Of a DNA stretch of 64,000 nt, positions 7,222 to 15,650 are shown piece by piece. The notes under the pieces were generated by a model. The model did not search any database, was not told where the DNA came from, and saw nothing but the letters and a program-made list of their open reading frames with translations. The stretch's first letter is position 1. Every line of letters starts with the position of its first letter. Made by a program: the position numbers and the translations under genes. Source of the DNA: CBDCPI01 sp965220245 (GTDB taxonomy: Bacteria > Chloroflexota > Dehalococcoidia > Lucifugimonadales > UBA3495); contig CBDCPI010000013.1 of assembly GCA_965220245.1 (NCBI GenBank), positions 124,001 through 188,000 on the forward strand, given 5' to 3'.

Positions 7222-7971
7222 ATGCGATTGGAAAACAAAGTAGCGTTCATCACCGGCGGCGCCCGAGGAATGGGAGCCGTCGAGGCCAAGCTTTTTGCCC
7301 AAGAAGGGGCCAAGGTGGTCATTGCCGATGTCCTGGAGGAAGAAGGCCGGAAGACCGAAGCCGAAATTAGTGAAGCGGGCGGGGAATGCCTCTTTGTCCG
7401 CTTGGACGTGACCAGCGAGGCCGAGTGGCAGCAAGCCGTGGCGGATACGGTGGCCCGCTTTGGCAAGTTGGACATCTTGATCAACAACGCCGGCATTTAC
7501 CGCACCCACCGGGTAGAAGAAACCACCGTCGAAGAGTGGGACCAAGTGTTGGACATCAACGGAAAGGGCGTTTTCCTCGGAACCAAGCACGCCATTCCCG
7601 AGATGCGAAAGGCCGGCGGGGGTTCTATTATCAATATCTCCTCGGTAGCGGGTCTGGTGGGCAGCCAGGAGTCGTCGGCCTACAATGCGTCCAAGGGCGC
7701 GGTAAGGCTCCTAACCAAGTCCACCGCGGTCCAATACGCCAGAGAGGGTATCCGCGCCAACTCCATTCATCCGGGGACCATCGAGACTTTGATGACGGCC
7801 GAAATGTTGTCTCAAGAAGCCTACCGGCAGGACCGGTTGGACCGCACCCCCTTGGGGAGATTGGGCCAGCCTGAAGACGTGGCCTTCGGCGCCTTGTACC
7901 TAGCTTCCGACGAGGCGTCGTTTGTGACCGGCAGCGAATTGGTCATCGACGGTGGCCGTACCGCCGAATAA
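7222..7971 (+). CDS. Short-chain dehydrogenase/reductase, copy 2
   Basis: 249 aa, a near twin of the preceding gene. The first 60 residues are almost identical (RLENKVA, GGARGMGAVEAKLFAQEGAK). Divergence is concentrated after NNAGIY and in the C-terminal substrate lid. Catalytic Tyr154 and Lys158 lie in SAYNASKGA. The duplication with a divergent lid suggests paired steps on related substrates, or one substrate in two stereochemistries. SD sequence GGAG precedes ATG 7222. No separate promoter is seen in the 12-base gap, so it should be cotranscribed with copy 1. Confidence 0.92.
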   Translation: MRLENKVAFITGGARGMGAVEAKLFAQEGAKVVIADVLEEEGRKTEAEISEAGGECLFVRLDVTSEAEWQQAVADTVARFGKLDILINNAGIYRTHRVEETTVEEWDQVLDINGKGVFLGTKHAIPEMRKAGGGSIINISSVAGLVGSQESSAYNASKGAVRLLTKSTAVQYAREGIRANSIHPGTIETLMTAEMLSQEAYRQDRLDRTPLGRLGQPEDVAFGALYLASDEASFVTGSELVIDGGRTAE

Positions 7972-8103
7972 GACCAAGTCTAAAAGGCGCTGCCGCCAAG
8001 ACTGCGGCCGCTTGCTAGTGATGTGGGTTGCCGTTAACATTGCTGTGGCTACAGGGTAAGCTCAATGCTCGGTTTGTTCTCAAGCATTTCCTAACGGGGG
8101 CAC

Positions 8104-9279
8104 ATGGACCAGATCTACCTGGACTATAACGCCACCACGCCCATCGACCCCCTGGTTGCTGAAGCGATGCTGCCCTACATTCACCAGCACTTCGGCAACC
8201 CCTCCAGCGACCACTCCTTCGGGGTCGCGGCTAAGGCCGCAGTCGATGTCGCCCGGGAGCAAGTCGCTGCGATGCTCGGCTGCTCTCCTACGGAGACCGT
8301 TTTTACCAGCGGCGGGACCGAAGCCAACAACGCCGCCATCAAGGGGGTCGTTGGCGCTTATCGAGACAAGGGCAACCACATCATTACCTCGGCGGTGGAG
8401 CATCCTGCGGTGGTCGAGGTCTGCCGGTATCTAGAGAGCCAGGGTTGCCGCATCACCTATCTTCCCGTCGACCAGACCGGGCTGGTAGACCCCGCCCAAG
8501 TTGCCGATGCTATCAGCGACGAGACGGTCTTGGTCACGGTCATGCACGCTAACAACGAGGTTGGGACCATAGAGCCCATCAGAGAGCTTTCCGAAATCGC
8601 CCACCAGCGAGGTGTCCTGGTCCACGCCGACTGTGCCCAGTCGGTAGGCAAAATCCCAGTGAACGTGGACGACATAGGGGTGGACCTTCTATCCATCGCC
8701 GGACACAAGCTGTACGCCCCCAAGGGAATCGGCGCCCTCTACATCCGCGACGGGGTGCGACTGGAGAAGCTAATCCACGGCGCCAACCACGAGGGAGACC
8801 GGCGCGCCGGCACCGAGAACGTTATCCAAGCGGTGGGGCTGGGGGAAGCCTGCCGACTCATCGGCCAGCATTTGACCGAGTACCAAGACCACTTGAGGGA
8901 GATGCGGGACCGCCTGGAGACCGGTATCGTCGAACGCTTTCCTGAGCACCGTATTAACGGTCATCTGGAGAAGCGTTTGCCCAACACCTCCAGTATCAGC
9001 TTCAAAGACCTGGAAGCCAACGTGATTTTATCCGAACTGACCGGAGTAGCCGCCTCCGCGGGCGCCGCTTGTCACAGCGACCGGGTGGAGGTTTCCAGCG
9101 TGTTAAAAGCTATGGAAGTGCCCTTAGCCTACGCTATGGGCACCATCAGGTTTTCGGTGGGCCGCTATACGACGGCTGCTGAAGTGGACCTCGCTACCAA
9201 TGAGATAGTGCGGGTGTTGACCCAACTCACCAAGCAGCGAGAGCCCGCAAGAATGGCGCAATCAACCGACTCTGTGTAA
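8104..9279 (+). CDS. Cysteine desulfurase, NifS/IscS family
   Basis: 391 aa class V PLP enzyme. It opens with IYLDYNATTPIDP. HANNEVGT and HADCAQSVGK are present, the PLP lysine is Lys202 in SIAGHKLYAPKG, and the catalytic Cys323 lies in SAGAACHSDRVEVS. It removes sulfur (or selenium) from cysteine (or selenocysteine) as a protein persulfide for Fe-S clusters, thiolated tRNA or selenium delivery. It stands alone among catabolic genes without iscU, sufBCD or a tRNA thiolase. With a selenoprotein 3.3 kb upstream, a part in selenium supply is possible but unproven. GGGGG lies close before the ATG. The next gene follows after 13 bases. Confidence 0.9.
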   Translation: MDQIYLDYNATTPIDPLVAEAMLPYIHQHFGNPSSDHSFGVAAKAAVDVAREQVAAMLGCSPTETVFTSGGTEANNAAIKGVVGAYRDKGNHIITSAVEHPAVVEVCRYLESQGCRITYLPVDQTGLVDPAQVADAISDETVLVTVMHANNEVGTIEPIRELSEIAHQRGVLVHADCAQSVGKIPVNVDDIGVDLLSIAGHKLYAPKGIGALYIRDGVRLEKLIHGANHEGDRRAGTENVIQAVGLGEACRLIGQHLTEYQDHLREMRDRLETGIVERFPEHRINGHLEKRLPNTSSISFKDLEANVILSELTGVAASAGAACHSDRVEVSSVLKAMEVPLAYAMGTIRFSVGRYTTAAEVDLATNEIVRVLTQLTKQREPARMAQSTDSV

Positions 9280-9292
9280 TGGGAGGCCCCCA

Positions 9293-9700
9293 ATGGGAAC
9301 TGTAAGCATTGACCACATTGCCCTGCCGACCGCTGACGCCGAACGGCTGATAGCTTTCTACAAGCACCTGGGATTTACCATCAACGACGAGGCCGAGTGG
9401 CGCTCCGGTAACGCCAACATATTCTCCATCCAGATTGGCGACTCGAAGATTAACGTACATCCCGAGGGATTTACCGCCGACTTGCGCGGGCCGACGGCGA
9501 TCCCGGGCTGCGGTGACATCTGCTTCGTTTGGGACGGCACTGCCGACGAGTGCAAGCAGTGGTTGGAGAGTAAGGACGTAGACATCATTCGCGGGCCAGG
9601 GCCCCGCAAAGGGGCGAGAGCGGGCGGAGTTCTTCCAGCGGTGAGCCTCTACGCCCGGGACCCGGACAACAACCTCTTGGAGTGGATGATTTATACTTAG
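9293..9700 (+). CDS. VOC-superfamily (glyoxalase/bleomycin-resistance) protein
   Basis: 135 aa. It begins VSIDHIALPTADAERLIAFY, the first metal-binding His and alpha-helix of a vicinal-oxygen-chelate domain, and ends SLYARDPDNNLLEWMIYT with the terminal Glu ligand. One half-domain pair is present, so it should dimerise and hold a divalent metal. The family includes glyoxalases, dioxygenases and methylmalonyl-CoA epimerases; the substrate cannot be told. GGGAGG lies 6 bases before the ATG. It is 13 bases after the cysteine desulfurase and 72 bases before a broken ThDP decarboxylase. Confidence 0.88.
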   Translation: MGTVSIDHIALPTADAERLIAFYKHLGFTINDEAEWRSGNANIFSIQIGDSKINVHPEGFTADLRGPTAIPGCGDICFVWDGTADECKQWLESKDVDIIRGPGPRKGARAGGVLPAVSLYARDPDNNLLEWMIYT

Positions 9701-9772
9701 CAGTAAAATCTCCGGCAATCAAAGGTCCAGCGGAAGCGATAACCTAAATCCGGACAACAGAGGGGGCGCCCG

Positions 9773-10261
9773 ATGCCATCGATGACAGGGAAGCGAGCCT
9801 TGGCCGAGATGCTGGTAGCCGAAGGACTGGAGTATGTGTTCGGTAACCCCGGCACCAGTGAAACACCCTTTCTCGACGTACTTCAAGACTACCCGCAGTT
9901 AAAGTACATTCAGGCGCTGCAAGAGGGAACGGCGGTGGGAATGGCCGACGGTTACGCTAGGTCTACCGGACGCCCCGCCTTCGCCAACATCCATATCGCT
10001 GGCGGCTTGGCCAACGGCATCAGCGCCCTGTACAACGCCTATCGAGGCGGCACTCCCTTGGTCCTCACCGCCGGAAACTCCGACACCCGAATGCACTTGG
10101 CAGACCCGGTACTATCGGGAGACTTGGTCGAAATGACTTCCCAATATACCAAGTGGAGCACTGAAGTCCTTCACGGCTCCGATATTCCGGTCGCGGTGCG
10201 GCGGGCCTTTAGGGAAGCAAAGACCCCGCCCACGGGGCCGGTGTTTCTTTCTTTCCCCTAG
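9773..10261 (+). CDS. ThDP-dependent decarboxylase, N-terminal (PYR) part ended by in-frame TAG
   Basis: 162 aa, the pyrimidine-binding domain of a benzoylformate-decarboxylase/acetolactate-synthase-like enzyme. It has EYVFGNPGTSETPFLD, the ThDP-activating Glu51 in LQEGTAVGMADGYA, and the end-of-domain signature PTGPVFLSFP. It then stops at TAG (10259-10261). The frame continues without shift as D-T-M-D-D into the rest of the enzyme, and related proteins read a residue such as Q, M or G at the TAG position. CAG to TAG would be a single transition. The stop falls at the border between the PYR and middle domains, so a two-chain enzyme is conceivable. Otherwise this is a recent nonsense mutation or a base-call error. 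Confidence 0.8.
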   Translation: MPSMTGKRALAEMLVAEGLEYVFGNPGTSETPFLDVLQDYPQLKYIQALQEGTAVGMADGYARSTGRPAFANIHIAGGLANGISALYNAYRGGTPLVLTAGNSDTRMHLADPVLSGDLVEMTSQYTKWSTEVLHGSDIPVAVRRAFREAKTPPTGPVFLSFP

Positions 10262-10267
10262 GATACT

Positions 10268-11446
10268 ATGGATGACATCGCCGATGTGGAGATAGCTGCA
10301 TCATCCCCGGGTTACTTCCGTATACGCCCCGATACCGACGCCGTCGCCCAAGCCTCCAGGCTACTTTCCCAAGCCGACAACCCTATCATCGTGGTGGGCG
10401 ACCGGGTAGCCCAATCCGGCGCCGTACCCCAGGTTGTCCGCCTAGCCGAGCAATTGGGGGCCAAAGTCTACGCCGCCGCATTTACCGAGGTCAACTTCCC
10501 CACCAGCCACAGCTTGTACGCGGGTATGCTAAACCTGAACAACGCCGCTACCCGGCAACAGTTGGCGGGCGCCGACGTGGTCTTGGCGGTAGGCGCCAAC
10601 GTTTTCAACTCCTTCCTGTACGTTCCCGAACCGTTTTTGGACCCGGCCACCAAGTTGCTGCACTTGGACAACAATTTTGAGGAAGTGGAGAAGATCTACC
10701 CCACGGAGGTGGGTATCTTGGCGGACCCGGCCACCGGGGCTGCGGAACTGGCCGACGCCCTGAGCCAAGACATGTCAGCTTCCGCCAAGGAAGCCGCTGC
10801 TACCCGGGCGGCAACTTGGGCCGAGGAACGGCGCCGGTCCGATCAACTCTACCAAGAGCGTCTAAACAGCCTAGCTGGCCGTCACCCCATGGCGGTGGAA
10901 CACATGATGCAGCAGTTGGCCCAAAATTCGCCGTCCGACGTGATTGTCGCCGACGAGTCCGTAACCTCCCGGCCGGCTTTGAACCGCGCCTTTAACTTCG
11001 ACGAACCCGGCGCTTTTTTCGGCATCCAAGGCGGCGCACTGGGCTGGGCGATGCCGGGAGCCTTGGGAGTAAAGCTAGCGAACCCCGACCGCCCGGTCCT
11101 CGCGGTGGTCGGCGACGGGGCCTCCTTATATACGGTACAAGCGCTATGGACCGCCGCTCGGTACAACATCCCGGTGGTCTACGCCATTTGCAACAACCGG
11201 TCCTACCGTATTCTAAAAGTCAACATGGACATCTACTTGCGGCGTATGCTCGAAGATGAGCAACGCCAAAGTGATTACGTGGGTATGGACTTTGCCAACT
11301 CACTCAACCTGTCGGCTATCGCTCAAGGAATGGGTGTGGCTGGGGAAAAGATCGAGGACCCGGCGCAGTTGGGTCCGGCCCTGCGCCGGGCGTTTGACAG
11401 CGGGAAGCCTGCCTTGCTCGATGTGAGTATCGACGGTTCCTTATGA
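10268..11446 (+). CDS. ThDP-dependent decarboxylase, middle and PP domains (continuation after TAG)
   Basis: 392 aa. It holds the central domain (ADNPIIVVGDRVAQSGAV) and the diphosphate-binding domain with the ThDP/Mg motif GDGASLYTVQALW...CNN in the last third, plus FGIQGGALGWAMPGA. It is in the same frame as the upstream part, its ATG six bases after the TAG, with only a weak AGGA ahead for re-initiation. Together the parts make about 557 residues, the normal family length. The likely reaction is decarboxylation of a 2-oxoacid (benzoylformate type) or a related carboligation. It converges with the dehydrogenase gene 20 bases downstream. Confidence 0.85.
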   Translation: MDDIADVEIAASSPGYFRIRPDTDAVAQASRLLSQADNPIIVVGDRVAQSGAVPQVVRLAEQLGAKVYAAAFTEVNFPTSHSLYAGMLNLNNAATRQQLAGADVVLAVGANVFNSFLYVPEPFLDPATKLLHLDNNFEEVEKIYPTEVGILADPATGAAELADALSQDMSASAKEAAATRAATWAEERRRSDQLYQERLNSLAGRHPMAVEHMMQQLAQNSPSDVIVADESVTSRPALNRAFNFDEPGAFFGIQGGALGWAMPGALGVKLANPDRPVLAVVGDGASLYTVQALWTAARYNIPVVYAICNNRSYRILKVNMDIYLRRMLEDEQRQSDYVGMDFANSLNLSAIAQGMGVAGEKIEDPAQLGPALRRAFDSGKPALLDVSIDGSL

Positions 11447-11466
11447 GCTTCGGCGCTCTCAACTAT

Positions 11467-12420
11467 CTATTCAGCATCCGGATGGGTAGTAATGAACCGG
11501 GCCGCCTTTGCCGAATCGACGTGGGGGGCCCGTACTTCCACGTCGGCTTGCTCCTCTTGAAGGAGGAAGGTAACGCTGCTGTCCCGGTCTCCCCAACCGC
11601 GGTTCATTCCCTGGATAGCGATTTGCTCGGCAAGGTTTGCCACCGGCATGGGCACGTTGAATTCCTTACCCAGCTCGGTGGCCAGACCAATATCCTTCCG
11701 CGAGAGCGACAATGCAAAACTGGGAGGGTCGAACTCGCCGCGAAACACCGTCCTAGCGATGCCTTCGTGTAACCCGCTCATGCGGCCCAAGGCGCCCCGG
11801 CGTACGCACTCCCACAGTGCTTCCGCGTCTACTCCCGCTTTTACCCCCAAGGTCAGCCCTTCAGCGATGGCTTGCCGCACGCCGTGGCCAATCATGTTGT
11901 GCACCAGTTTGGCCACGCTGCCCGCGCCGATGGCGCCAGCGTAAAAGACCTTATCTCCGAAGGAGTCCAACAGGGGTTTAATGCGCTCGAAAATTTCCTG
12001 CTCTCCCCCCACCATGACCGCTAAATTTCCGCTGGCGGCGCCGCTTTTGCCCCCACTCACCGGAGCGTCCAAAACGTGCGCGCCTTTTTCGCGAAACTTC
12101 GGCTCGATCTCACGTATCAGCGTCGGCCTGCTGGTGGATAGGTCGACGAAGATGGCGCCCGGTTGAATCCCTTCCAAGACACCCTCTCGCCCTAAAGACA
12201 CTTCTTCCACTTCTCTGGGGCCCGGCAACGAAGTGAAGGTTACGTCGGACCTTCCCGCCACGTCTGCCGGGGAGTTACCCAGCCGCGCTCCAGCTTCCAG
12301 AAACGGCCGGGTAGCCGCTTCCCGGATATCGTAGACCACCATGGGGTAACCTGCTTTCTGAATATTGCCCGCCATTCCCGCACCCATGTTGCCCAACCCA
12401 ATAAACCCTACATTCTCCAT
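11467..12420 (-). CDS. NAD(P)-dependent 3-hydroxyisobutyrate / tartronate-semialdehyde reductase-type dehydrogenase
   Basis: 317 aa beta-hydroxyacid dehydrogenase. The Rossmann motif is VGFIGLGNMGAGMAGN, the substrate loop is DAPVSGGKSGAASGNLAVMVGG, and the catalytic Lys lies in GSVAKLVHNMIGHG. The family oxidises 3-hydroxyisobutyrate or reduces tartronate semialdehyde; sequence alone does not choose. Tartronate-semialdehyde reductase would fit a glyoxylate/C2 route, of which other candidates occur in this window. It is transcribed towards the ThDP decarboxylase, so they do not share an operon. The ATG is at 12420, preceded by a modest purine stretch. Confidence 0.9.
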   Translation of the reverse strand: MENVGFIGLGNMGAGMAGNIQKAGYPMVVYDIREAATRPFLEAGARLGNSPADVAGRSDVTFTSLPGPREVEEVSLGREGVLEGIQPGAIFVDLSTSRPTLIREIEPKFREKGAHVLDAPVSGGKSGAASGNLAVMVGGEQEIFERIKPLLDSFGDKVFYAGAIGAGSVAKLVHNMIGHGVRQAIAEGLTLGVKAGVDAEALWECVRRGALGRMSGLHEGIARTVFRGEFDPPSFALSLSRKDIGLATELGKEFNVPMPVANLAEQIAIQGMNRGWGDRDSSVTFLLQEEQADVEVRAPHVDSAKAARFITTHPDAE

Positions 12421-12685
12421 GTCATTCCGCCTTCTTTTTTCGACTCTTGACCCGGCTGACTCTCAGCCCAAGATGATGGCCCCCCCTCCTGCTTCGGTCG
12501 GCGTCCAACCGGACAAATTAGACTGGGAAGCCCGGCACCGGTGATTATATCCGGTGGAAGCTGGCATCTCCACCAGCACCTCGGGAAGGTTGACGGTGCC
12601 AACATCCGCCGATACACTCTATCAAGCCCTACCATGGCCGAGCGGCCCAGGGACCTGGAAAATCAACCGCGCGAGGATTCGGGAT

Positions 12686-12919
12686 ATGGCAACGGAACAC
12701 ACGTATAAAGTAATTGACCTAGTTGGTTCCTCCAGCCAGGGAGTGCAAGCGGCCATCGACAACGCAATAAACCGGGCCGGGCAGACCCTACAAGGCTTGG
12801 ACTGGTTTGAGGTAAAAGAAATTCGAGGGAATATCCAAGACGGCCAGGCGGCCTGGTACCAGGTTAAGTTGGCCATCGGTTTTCGAGTTATGGACCCCGC
12901 CGACCTGCATCGGGAGTAA
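12686..12919 (+). CDS. Dodecin family flavoprotein
   Basis: 77 aa from ATG 12686. The sequence MATEHTYKVIDLVGSSSQGV, then GLDWFEVKEIRGNI, then AAWYQVKLAIGFRV is the dodecin fold: an N-terminal strand, one helix, and two strands with the flavin-stacking Trp (GLDWFE) and a pairing Gln (WYQV). Dodecins form hollow dodecamers that store riboflavin or FMN and limit flavin photoreactivity. The longer ORF from 12554 adds a leader unlike the family. GAGG precedes the chosen start and a terminator follows at 13010. It is monocistronic. Confidence 0.9.
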   Translation: MATEHTYKVIDLVGSSSQGVQAAIDNAINRAGQTLQGLDWFEVKEIRGNIQDGQAAWYQVKLAIGFRVMDPADLHRE

Positions 12920-13009
12920 CCACTCTTACCAGCATCCCTCTCCATTGGGAAGGAAGCTTTTGGGAAGGAGGCTTTGAGTCATAGAGCCAAAGTTTATTCC
13001 CCAAGAACG

Positions 13010-13047
13010 AACCGGTCGAGGCGCCAATCTCGCCCGGTTTTGTTTTC
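13010..13047 (+). terminator. Rho-independent terminator after dodecin
   Basis: AACCGG and CGAG (13010-13020) pair with CTCG and CCGGTT (13029-13039), with one bulged base each side, followed by TTGTTTTC. It ends the dodecin transcript just before the aldolase gene. Confidence 0.7.
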
Positions 13048-13082
13048 TAGAAGTCAGTCTCAGTCCAAGCTAGAGGTGCCAG

Positions 13083-13904
13083 TTGCTGTTCCCGGATGAG
13101 TCAAACGATCGCCTGCTGGCTAACTTGAAAAACGGCAACCCTTCCCTGTGCGCCTACGTGTTCAGCCATCCCAACCTAGTGGAAGTGGCGGGCTTGGCTG
13201 GATTCGAATGCTTTATGGCCGACATGATGTTCACTGCCCACGATTGGGACATGATCGCCCACTTAGTGAGAGCGGCCCGGGGCACCGGCATTTCCCCAAT
13301 GGTCCGGGTGCAGGCTTATCCTTGGACCACCGGCGCCGGTACAGCCGGGGTGGACCGGCGCGTGGTGTCCGACGCCGCTCGAGCTTTGTCCTTGGGCGCC
13401 ACTGCCGTGACAATCTCGGTGTCTTCCAAGGAAGAAGTGCAGGAACTGCTGGGTCTACAAACTGACTGGCACCGCTTGATTCACTTGCGGCGGTTCCAAT
13501 CGGCCGATGACTTCCCCGAGTTCGCTCGCCGGGCGGCGGAAAGCGCGCTAATTGTGCCCACCGTCGAAAGCGAGGGCGGGTTGCGGGACTTGGATGAGAT
13601 CTTTGCGCTCGACGGAATCCGCTTGGTGTGGTTGGCGGCGGGAGACGTGAGCAAGATACTGGGCGTTCCCTTCAGGTATGAACACCCTAAAGTCCTGAGC
13701 TTGGTGGAGCGTTCCGTGAAGACGGCAGAACGCTACGGCGCCGGTGTCATGTACAACCTGGGGCTGGACTCCCCCGACTTCGATTCCATGGCTGCCTCAG
13801 CCAAGAGGTTCTTCGACTTAGGCGTTCAGGTAGTTGGCATCGGCGCCATGGAATGGCATCTACAGATGGCGTTGGAGTACGTGCGAAAGGAAACGCTGGG
13901 GTGA
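13083..13904 (+). CDS. HpcH/HpaI aldolase / citrate-lyase-beta-like protein
   Basis: 273 aa TIM barrel. The opening LANLKNGNPSLCAYVF and VAGLAGFECFMADMMFTAHD correspond to the first strands. The metal-binding Glu is likely in IVPTVESEGGLRDLDEI, and the end has NLGLDSPDFDSMAASAKRFFDLGVQVVGIG. The family cleaves or forms 4-hydroxy-2-oxoacids or 2-keto-3-deoxy sugars acids with a divalent metal; the substrate is unknown. TTG 13083 is the only start after the in-frame stop at 13071, with AGAGG 6 bases ahead. A more typical paralogue is at 20350-21132. Confidence 0.85.
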   Translation: MLFPDESNDRLLANLKNGNPSLCAYVFSHPNLVEVAGLAGFECFMADMMFTAHDWDMIAHLVRAARGTGISPMVRVQAYPWTTGAGTAGVDRRVVSDAARALSLGATAVTISVSSKEEVQELLGLQTDWHRLIHLRRFQSADDFPEFARRAAESALIVPTVESEGGLRDLDEIFALDGIRLVWLAAGDVSKILGVPFRYEHPKVLSLVERSVKTAERYGAGVMYNLGLDSPDFDSMAASAKRFFDLGVQVVGIGAMEWHLQMALEYVRKETLG

Positions 13905-13954
13905 GCCGCCAAGGTACTGCCGGTAACGTCAGCCCGGCGGCCACCGAAACTTGG

Positions 13955-15649
13955 CTATGAAGCCGTGCTTGGACCAGCAAAAGGCCTAGCGCCACCCGCC
14001 CCTCTGGCCAAGGAGTCTAGCAACACCCCCACCCGGGACCGGAAGGGCCGCACGCGGTTGACCGGATCTACCGGCCCGACCGCCACCAAGAACATCATGC
14101 TCATGCCTTTAGCGTGGGGTGAGAAAAACTCGGTGACGTCGTCATCATAAAAAGTCATACCGGTGGCTCCCAGGCCCAAGGAGTGGGAGCAGAGATAGGC
14201 GTTGCCCACCATCACCCCCGCTTCCAACTGGGCGGCCCGGTAGCCGCGGTTGCCGTACCTCTCCAGTATCAGGTCCAAATCGGCCAGAAAATAAAACACG
14301 GCGCTGGCATCGGCCCCCAAGGCCTGCTCGAAGCACAGGTGGCCGGCCTCTTCTCTAAAGTCCCCCGCCTTTAGCAGTTCTAGCCGCCTCTCCTCGGGAG
14401 AGAAATGGTAGGCCCCGGCGGTCATTCCTTCCACCGCGTTGGCGATGGTATAGACCCGAAGCAGGCTGCTGTTACCCTGATTTCCCAGGCTGGCGCTCAA
14501 AAAATCGGCGGGGACCTGGCTGGTCGAGGTTTCCAAGATCGCGTTGAACTGGGCTTTTGATATGGATTCACGGGCGAACCGCCGCGTCGACCCTCGTTTG
14601 AAGATGGTCTCACCCAGTGCAGCCGATTGCAGCCCTGGAAAGTCTGGTGATAGCGGCAGCGCCTCGGGAGTGGCAACTGGGTCTGGTCCAGACCTGGCAC
14701 AGTCCTTTTTAACGTCAACGTTCTGCCGCCAGGACAAAACTTCAGCGTCACTCCCCAAGCACGAAGCGGTATGGGCCAGGGTGATTTCAGGGTAATCGAT
14801 TTCTCCATCAGTCCCAGGAGTGAGGAGCACGCGCTCATCGGTGAGGGCTTCTACCTCTGCCTGGGATGGTCTATTACCCTCTGGCAAGTTTTCCGAAGCA
14901 CCTATGGGAACTAAGCAGATGCTGGCCTCCCGCTGCTGGTCGAGCCGCAACAAGTTATTCACTTGCCGGTCGACGAAGCCCGCTATCACCCGGGCAGCCA
15001 AGCGGTCTCCACCCTTAACCGTCGCTAGCAGGTTGGCCAAGATGGTGCCGGTGTCCCACAAACAGTAGCGGTAGCTTCTGACCCGGTACTTCCAAGCGCT
15101 TCGCCAGAATACGGAGGTAAAGACCAACGTGACCGGCGCATTGGCGACATCTGCAGCCCCTCCGGCGGCCGCGGCCAGCGCTTGACGGTAATCGCCGGCT
15201 CTTAGCTGGGCCAAGGTGAAGTCTTCGGGAGAAAAGTGGTAAACCCCGGCCTTGATTGAAGGTGGGAATGCCCCGGCGTCCCCGGTCACCAGGTACACTT
15301 CCACCGGGTACAGCGCTCCGGCGGACGCCGCCGCCCGGTAATGCACCTCTCCAGCCACCGGCAAGACCCGCCTGTGCAGCAGACCGGCGGAGTAGTACAG
15401 CATCTTGGCGATGTCAGCTAGATGCAGAGTGGGGGTTTGAACACCCTCTTCGACCATCTCCCGGTCCGGTTGTCTTCCGACGGCTTCCAGAGTGGCAACC
15501 TCCGGAGAGGCAAAGTCAGTCGGCAACGGGACTTTAGGAACACCGTCGTACGACTTGTATAGAGGAGGTTTATTGCGCAGGTTGATGTAGGCCAGTTTGG
15601 TAGCCTCGTGGTAGTCGTTAGCGGCCTTCACGTCCCGGTTGTCCACCAA
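13955..15649 (-). CDS. SagB/ThcOx-family double-nitroreductase protein
   Basis: 564 aa made of two FMN-dependent nitroreductase-type halves. Half one (about 70-260) has VHYRAAASAGALYPVEVYLV. Half two (about 345-550) has RGSTRRFARESISKAQFNAIL and GTHSLGLGATGMTFYDDD-like C-terminal features. SagB-type enzymes oxidise azolines to azoles in peptide natural products, but stand-alone double-domain versions are widespread and uncharacterised. No YcaO, precursor peptide or transporter is nearby. The start is TTG 15649, with GGGAGG formed by the end of the EVE gene, so the two are translationally linked. Loss of FMN binding in one half is common in the family and was not assessed. Confidence 0.85.
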   Translation of the reverse strand: MVDNRDVKAANDYHEATKLAYINLRNKPPLYKSYDGVPKVPLPTDFASPEVATLEAVGRQPDREMVEEGVQTPTLHLADIAKMLYYSAGLLHRRVLPVAGEVHYRAAASAGALYPVEVYLVTGDAGAFPPSIKAGVYHFSPEDFTLAQLRAGDYRQALAAAAGGAADVANAPVTLVFTSVFWRSAWKYRVRSYRYCLWDTGTILANLLATVKGGDRLAARVIAGFVDRQVNNLLRLDQQREASICLVPIGASENLPEGNRPSQAEVEALTDERVLLTPGTDGEIDYPEITLAHTASCLGSDAEVLSWRQNVDVKKDCARSGPDPVATPEALPLSPDFPGLQSAALGETIFKRGSTRRFARESISKAQFNAILETSTSQVPADFLSASLGNQGNSSLLRVYTIANAVEGMTAGAYHFSPEERRLELLKAGDFREEAGHLCFEQALGADASAVFYFLADLDLILERYGNRGYRAAQLEAGVMVGNAYLCSHSLGLGATGMTFYDDDVTEFFSPHAKGMSMMFLVAVGPVDPVNRVRPFRSRVGVLLDSLARGAGGARPFAGPSTAS

Positions 15650-15650
15650 T

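Noticed and set aside
10259..10261. Pyrrolysine at the TAG in the ThDP enzyme
   Set aside because: No pyl genes are visible, the residue is not a methylamine-type catalytic site, and a sense codon at this column is usual.
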